From an uncultured Allomuricauda sp. (GTDB lineage Bacteria > Bacteroidota > Bacteroidia > Flavobacteriales > Flavobacteriaceae), in NCBI GenBank assembly GCA_937911965.1, contig CALDPL010000416.1, positions 1 to 8,554 on the forward strand: a stretch of DNA of 8,554 nt, written 5' to 3'. The number at the start of each line of letters is the position of its first letter. Positions within the stretch are counted from its first letter, which is position 1. Position numbers and translations under genes: made by a program. This document shows, piece after piece, positions 6,628-8,554 of this stretch. Below the pieces are notes generated by a model. The model was not told the DNA's origin. It made no database searches and was given only the letters and a program-made list of their open reading frames with translations.

Positions 6628-7806
6628 TTGAATAAACTTATATTAAATACTGGTGTACAAGATTTTATAACAAATAATTTGAATACTGACATCATGTCAG
6701 TTTTGCTCCATGGGGAGCATTTTGAGGGCGTGGACCAAAAGGAGTTGGCCCAACAGATCCAGGCCAAGAACAAGTGCCGGGAAAAACTTCCCACTTGGTT
6801 CCGATCCCCACAGATCTACTATCCCGATGGCCTGAATATCGAACAGTGCAGCTCGGAGGCGACCGCCCGGTACAAGGCCGATCTGGTCCATGGAAAAACC
6901 CTCTTGGACCTCAGTGGAGGCTTTGGGGTGGACAGCTATTTTTTCTCCAAGAAAATGGACTCGGTGATCCACTGTGAAATCGATCCCGAACTCAGTGAGA
7001 TCGCCGCCCATAATTTTGGGATCTTGGGAAGGCGAAACATCCAATGCGTTCCCGGTGATGGAATCGAATATCTGAAGGACCACGATCAAAAATTTGATTG
7101 GATCTATGCAGATCCCTCCCGAAGGAACGACCGAAAGGGAAAGGTATTTTTGTTACGGGATTGCCTGCCGGACATTCCGGGCAATCTGGATCTTATTTTT
7201 GAAAGGACCGATCGACTCCTGCTCAAAGGTTCCCCCATGCTCGACATCAAAGGGGGGATCGGGGAATTGGGATCGGTTCGGGAAGTTCATGTACTGGCCT
7301 TGGAAAACGAGGTGAAGGAACTCTTGTTCCTGCTCGAAAGGGGATTTGTGGGCGAGACGGGGATACAGACCGTGAACATGGGCAAAAAGGACGAACAGCG
7401 GTTTGGGTTCACCCTTGGGGAGGAACAGGCCTGCCAATCGCAATTCGGGCATGCGGGGAACTACCTATATGAACCCAATGCGGCCATATTGAAGGCCGGG
7501 GGCTTCAAGTCCATTGGCAGGGGCTACGGACTTCAAAAACTACACCCCCACTCCCATCTCTACAGCTCTGCCGAGCTCGTGGATTTTCCCGGGAGAAGGT
7601 TCAGACTGTTGGCCAAATTGCCCTATTCCAAAAAGAATGTACAGGGACTGGGACTCGAAAAGGCAAACGTCAGCGTGCGGAATTTTCCACAGTCCGTGGC
7701 CCAACTCAGAAAAAGGCACCGTATAGCGGACGGGGGCGATGATTACCTTTTCTTCACCAAGGACCTGGAGGGAGTCCTGATCGTCCTACACTGTAAAAAG
7801 GCCTAG
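6628..7806 (+). CDS. THUMP-like domain class I SAM-dependent methyltransferase
   Basis: The 392-residue product matches the Bacteroidota group of class I methyltransferases with an added THUMP-like domain (the PG_1098 type). An N-terminal helical region (1-85, with REKLPTWF at 51-58 and YYPDGLNIEQCSSE at 64-77) leads into the Rossmann fold: motif I LLDLSGGFGVD (92-102), the acidic HCEIDPE (115-121), GDGIEYL (143-149) and the catalytic-type loop YADPSRRN (160-167). The C-terminal part holds YLYEPNAAILKAGG (279-292) and a beta-rich segment (about 315-390). A role in RNA methylation is likely but its substrate is not established. Translation begins at TTG 6628: the resulting MNKLILNTGVQDFI fits the expected N-terminus, whereas the first ATG (6694) would remove 22 residues. 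The first 60 or so bases are markedly AT-rich. It is last in the operon and its TAG overlaps the stop of the convergent dipeptidase gene. Confidence 0.9.
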   Translation: MNKLILNTGVQDFITNNLNTDIMSVLLHGEHFEGVDQKELAQQIQAKNKCREKLPTWFRSPQIYYPDGLNIEQCSSEATARYKADLVHGKTLLDLSGGFGVDSYFFSKKMDSVIHCEIDPELSEIAAHNFGILGRRNIQCVPGDGIEYLKDHDQKFDWIYADPSRRNDRKGKVFLLRDCLPDIPGNLDLIFERTDRLLLKGSPMLDIKGGIGELGSVREVHVLALENEVKELLFLLERGFVGETGIQTVNMGKKDEQRFGFTLGEEQACQSQFGHAGNYLYEPNAAILKAGGFKSIGRGYGLQKLHPHSHLYSSAELVDFPGRRFRLLAKLPYSKKNVQGLGLEKANVSVRNFPQSVAQLRKRHRIADGGDDYLFFTKDLEGVLIVLHCKKA

Positions 7807-8513
7807 TCGCAGTCCCACTTGAAATTGGCCACCGGATCATTGGAGGCCGCCGATAGGTTGTAATGCCACCATTCGGTCCTAATGGACCAGAATCCATGGG
7901 CCTCCATGGTCTCTTTCAATAACTTTCGGTTGTCCAAGATCTCTTGGGGCAGGTCCGTATTGTCGTGATAGGCCCTTTTTCCGAAGAAATCAAAATCGGT
8001 TCCCATGTCGAGTTCGTTCCCTTGCATGTCCACCAAGGTAATGTCAAGGGCCCCACCCTTGTTGTGGATGGATCCCTTGACGGGATTGGCCACATATTGG
8101 GGATTGGGAACGATCTCCCACATTTTGTACTGTACGGAATTGGGCCTGTAGCAATCAAAGAATTTGATTCTGACCCCTTTTTTCATGAAATCGGCATTGG
8201 CGGCAATGACCGCCTTGGCGGTCTTGACCCGGGTATAACACTCGGCGCAGTCATAGACCTTGGCCTTTAGGAAATTGTTCTCCGTGGCATAGCGCATATC
8301 ATAGGCGAAGTCATCGGAGAAGTCGGCCAGGCGAACAAAAGTGGTGTCGGCAAGGCCCTCGAAGGATTTCAACTTTGTTTCTTGGGGCAGGGAATCGATT
8401 TGCACCGGGACGGGTTCTTCCACCAGGGCTTGGTCGGTTCCTTTGTCTGCCTTTTCGGTTTCCTTACAGCCCATCAGGACCATTAACACTAATAAGGACA
8501 TCAAATGTTTCAT
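7803..8513 (-). CDS. D-Ala-D-Ala dipeptidase (peptidase M15D, VanX/DdpX-type), predicted lipoprotein
   Basis: Read from ATG 8513 the product has 236 residues. It opens with a lipoprotein signal (MKHLMSLLVLMVLMGC, lipobox LMGC, lipidated Cys16) and a charged linker (17-50), then a VanX-type zinc peptidase domain. Zinc ligands and catalytic residues are present: SIHNKGGALD (148-157, His150 and Asp157) and EWWHYN (214-219, Glu214 as general base and His217), and the FDCYRP segment (119-124) supplies the substrate-binding Arg123. Four further cysteines (89, 92, 121, 235) suit disulfides outside the cytoplasm. Known relatives cleave the D-Ala-D-Ala dipeptide; VanX is cytoplasmic and tied to vancomycin resistance, but a membrane-anchored periplasmic copy with no vanH/vanA beside it points to cell-wall precursor salvage. 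The frame extends to 8549, but the upstream ATG would bury the lipoprotein signal. No -7 element is visible in the 41 bases upstream before the window ends. Confidence 0.93.
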   Translation of the reverse strand: MKHLMSLLVLMVLMGCKETEKADKGTDQALVEEPVPVQIDSLPQETKLKSFEGLADTTFVRLADFSDDFAYDMRYATENNFLKAKVYDCAECYTRVKTAKAVIAANADFMKKGVRIKFFDCYRPNSVQYKMWEIVPNPQYVANPVKGSIHNKGGALDITLVDMQGNELDMGTDFDFFGKRAYHDNTDLPQEILDNRKLLKETMEAHGFWSIRTEWWHYNLSAASNDPVANFKWDCD

Positions 8514-8554
8514 TCCTAGGTTTTTATTTGGTTCATATCGATAATTCATTGGGC

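Noticed and set aside
7803..8513. The VanX-like gene as part of a vancomycin-resistance cluster
   Set aside because: No vanH, vanA/B ligase, vanR or vanS-like gene is present on the visible side, and the lipoprotein signal is unlike cytoplasmic VanX.

Overview
The window looks like chromosomal DNA from a member of the Bacteroidota, most likely a marine-type Flavobacteriaceae with fairly GC-rich coding sequence. The evidence is the gene set (a TamB-family protein divergent from tsaD, rsmE followed by a DUF4159 protein, an AI-2E/PerM permease and a THUMP-like methyltransferase), the absence of Shine-Dalgarno sequences at nearly every start, and two exact matches to the Bacteroidota -7 promoter element TAnnTTTG directly upstream of genes. 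The genus cannot be fixed from the sequence alone.

Layout. Positions 1 to about 2686 on the minus strand hold the N-terminal 895 or so codons of a very large TamB-like envelope protein whose C-terminus lies beyond the left edge. It diverges from tsaD (2759-3787, plus strand, GTG start), the catalytic subunit of the tRNA t6A machinery. A roughly 300-base AT-rich stretch follows, containing one small ORF (3827-3997) that resembles the N-terminal part of HigA/COG5499-type antitoxins without the HTH domain. Next come rsmE (4092-4796, 16S rRNA m3U1498 methyltransferase) and a tight run of three genes behind its own promoter: an exported DUF4159 protein (4866-5516), an AI-2E/PerM family membrane protein (5520-6620) and a THUMP-like class I methyltransferase (6628-7806, TTG start). 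The last gene, on the minus strand (7803-8513), is a D-Ala-D-Ala dipeptidase (VanX/DdpX-type, peptidase M15D) with a lipoprotein signal. Its TAG stop shares the palindrome CTAG with the stop of the convergent methyltransferase.

How it fits together. Two themes are interleaved: RNA modification (tsaD, rsmE, probably the THUMP-like methyltransferase) and cell-envelope functions (TamB, AI-2E/PerM, the exported DUF4159 protein, the periplasmic dipeptidase). Most of this is housekeeping sequence. I found no CRISPR array, insertion sequence, rRNA or tRNA gene, or recognisable defence locus. The points most worth a second look are the solitary AT-rich antitoxin-like small ORF, the missing conventional start codon of tamB over the tsaD promoter, and the uncharacterised exported DUF4159 protein locked into an operon with a permease and a methyltransferase.
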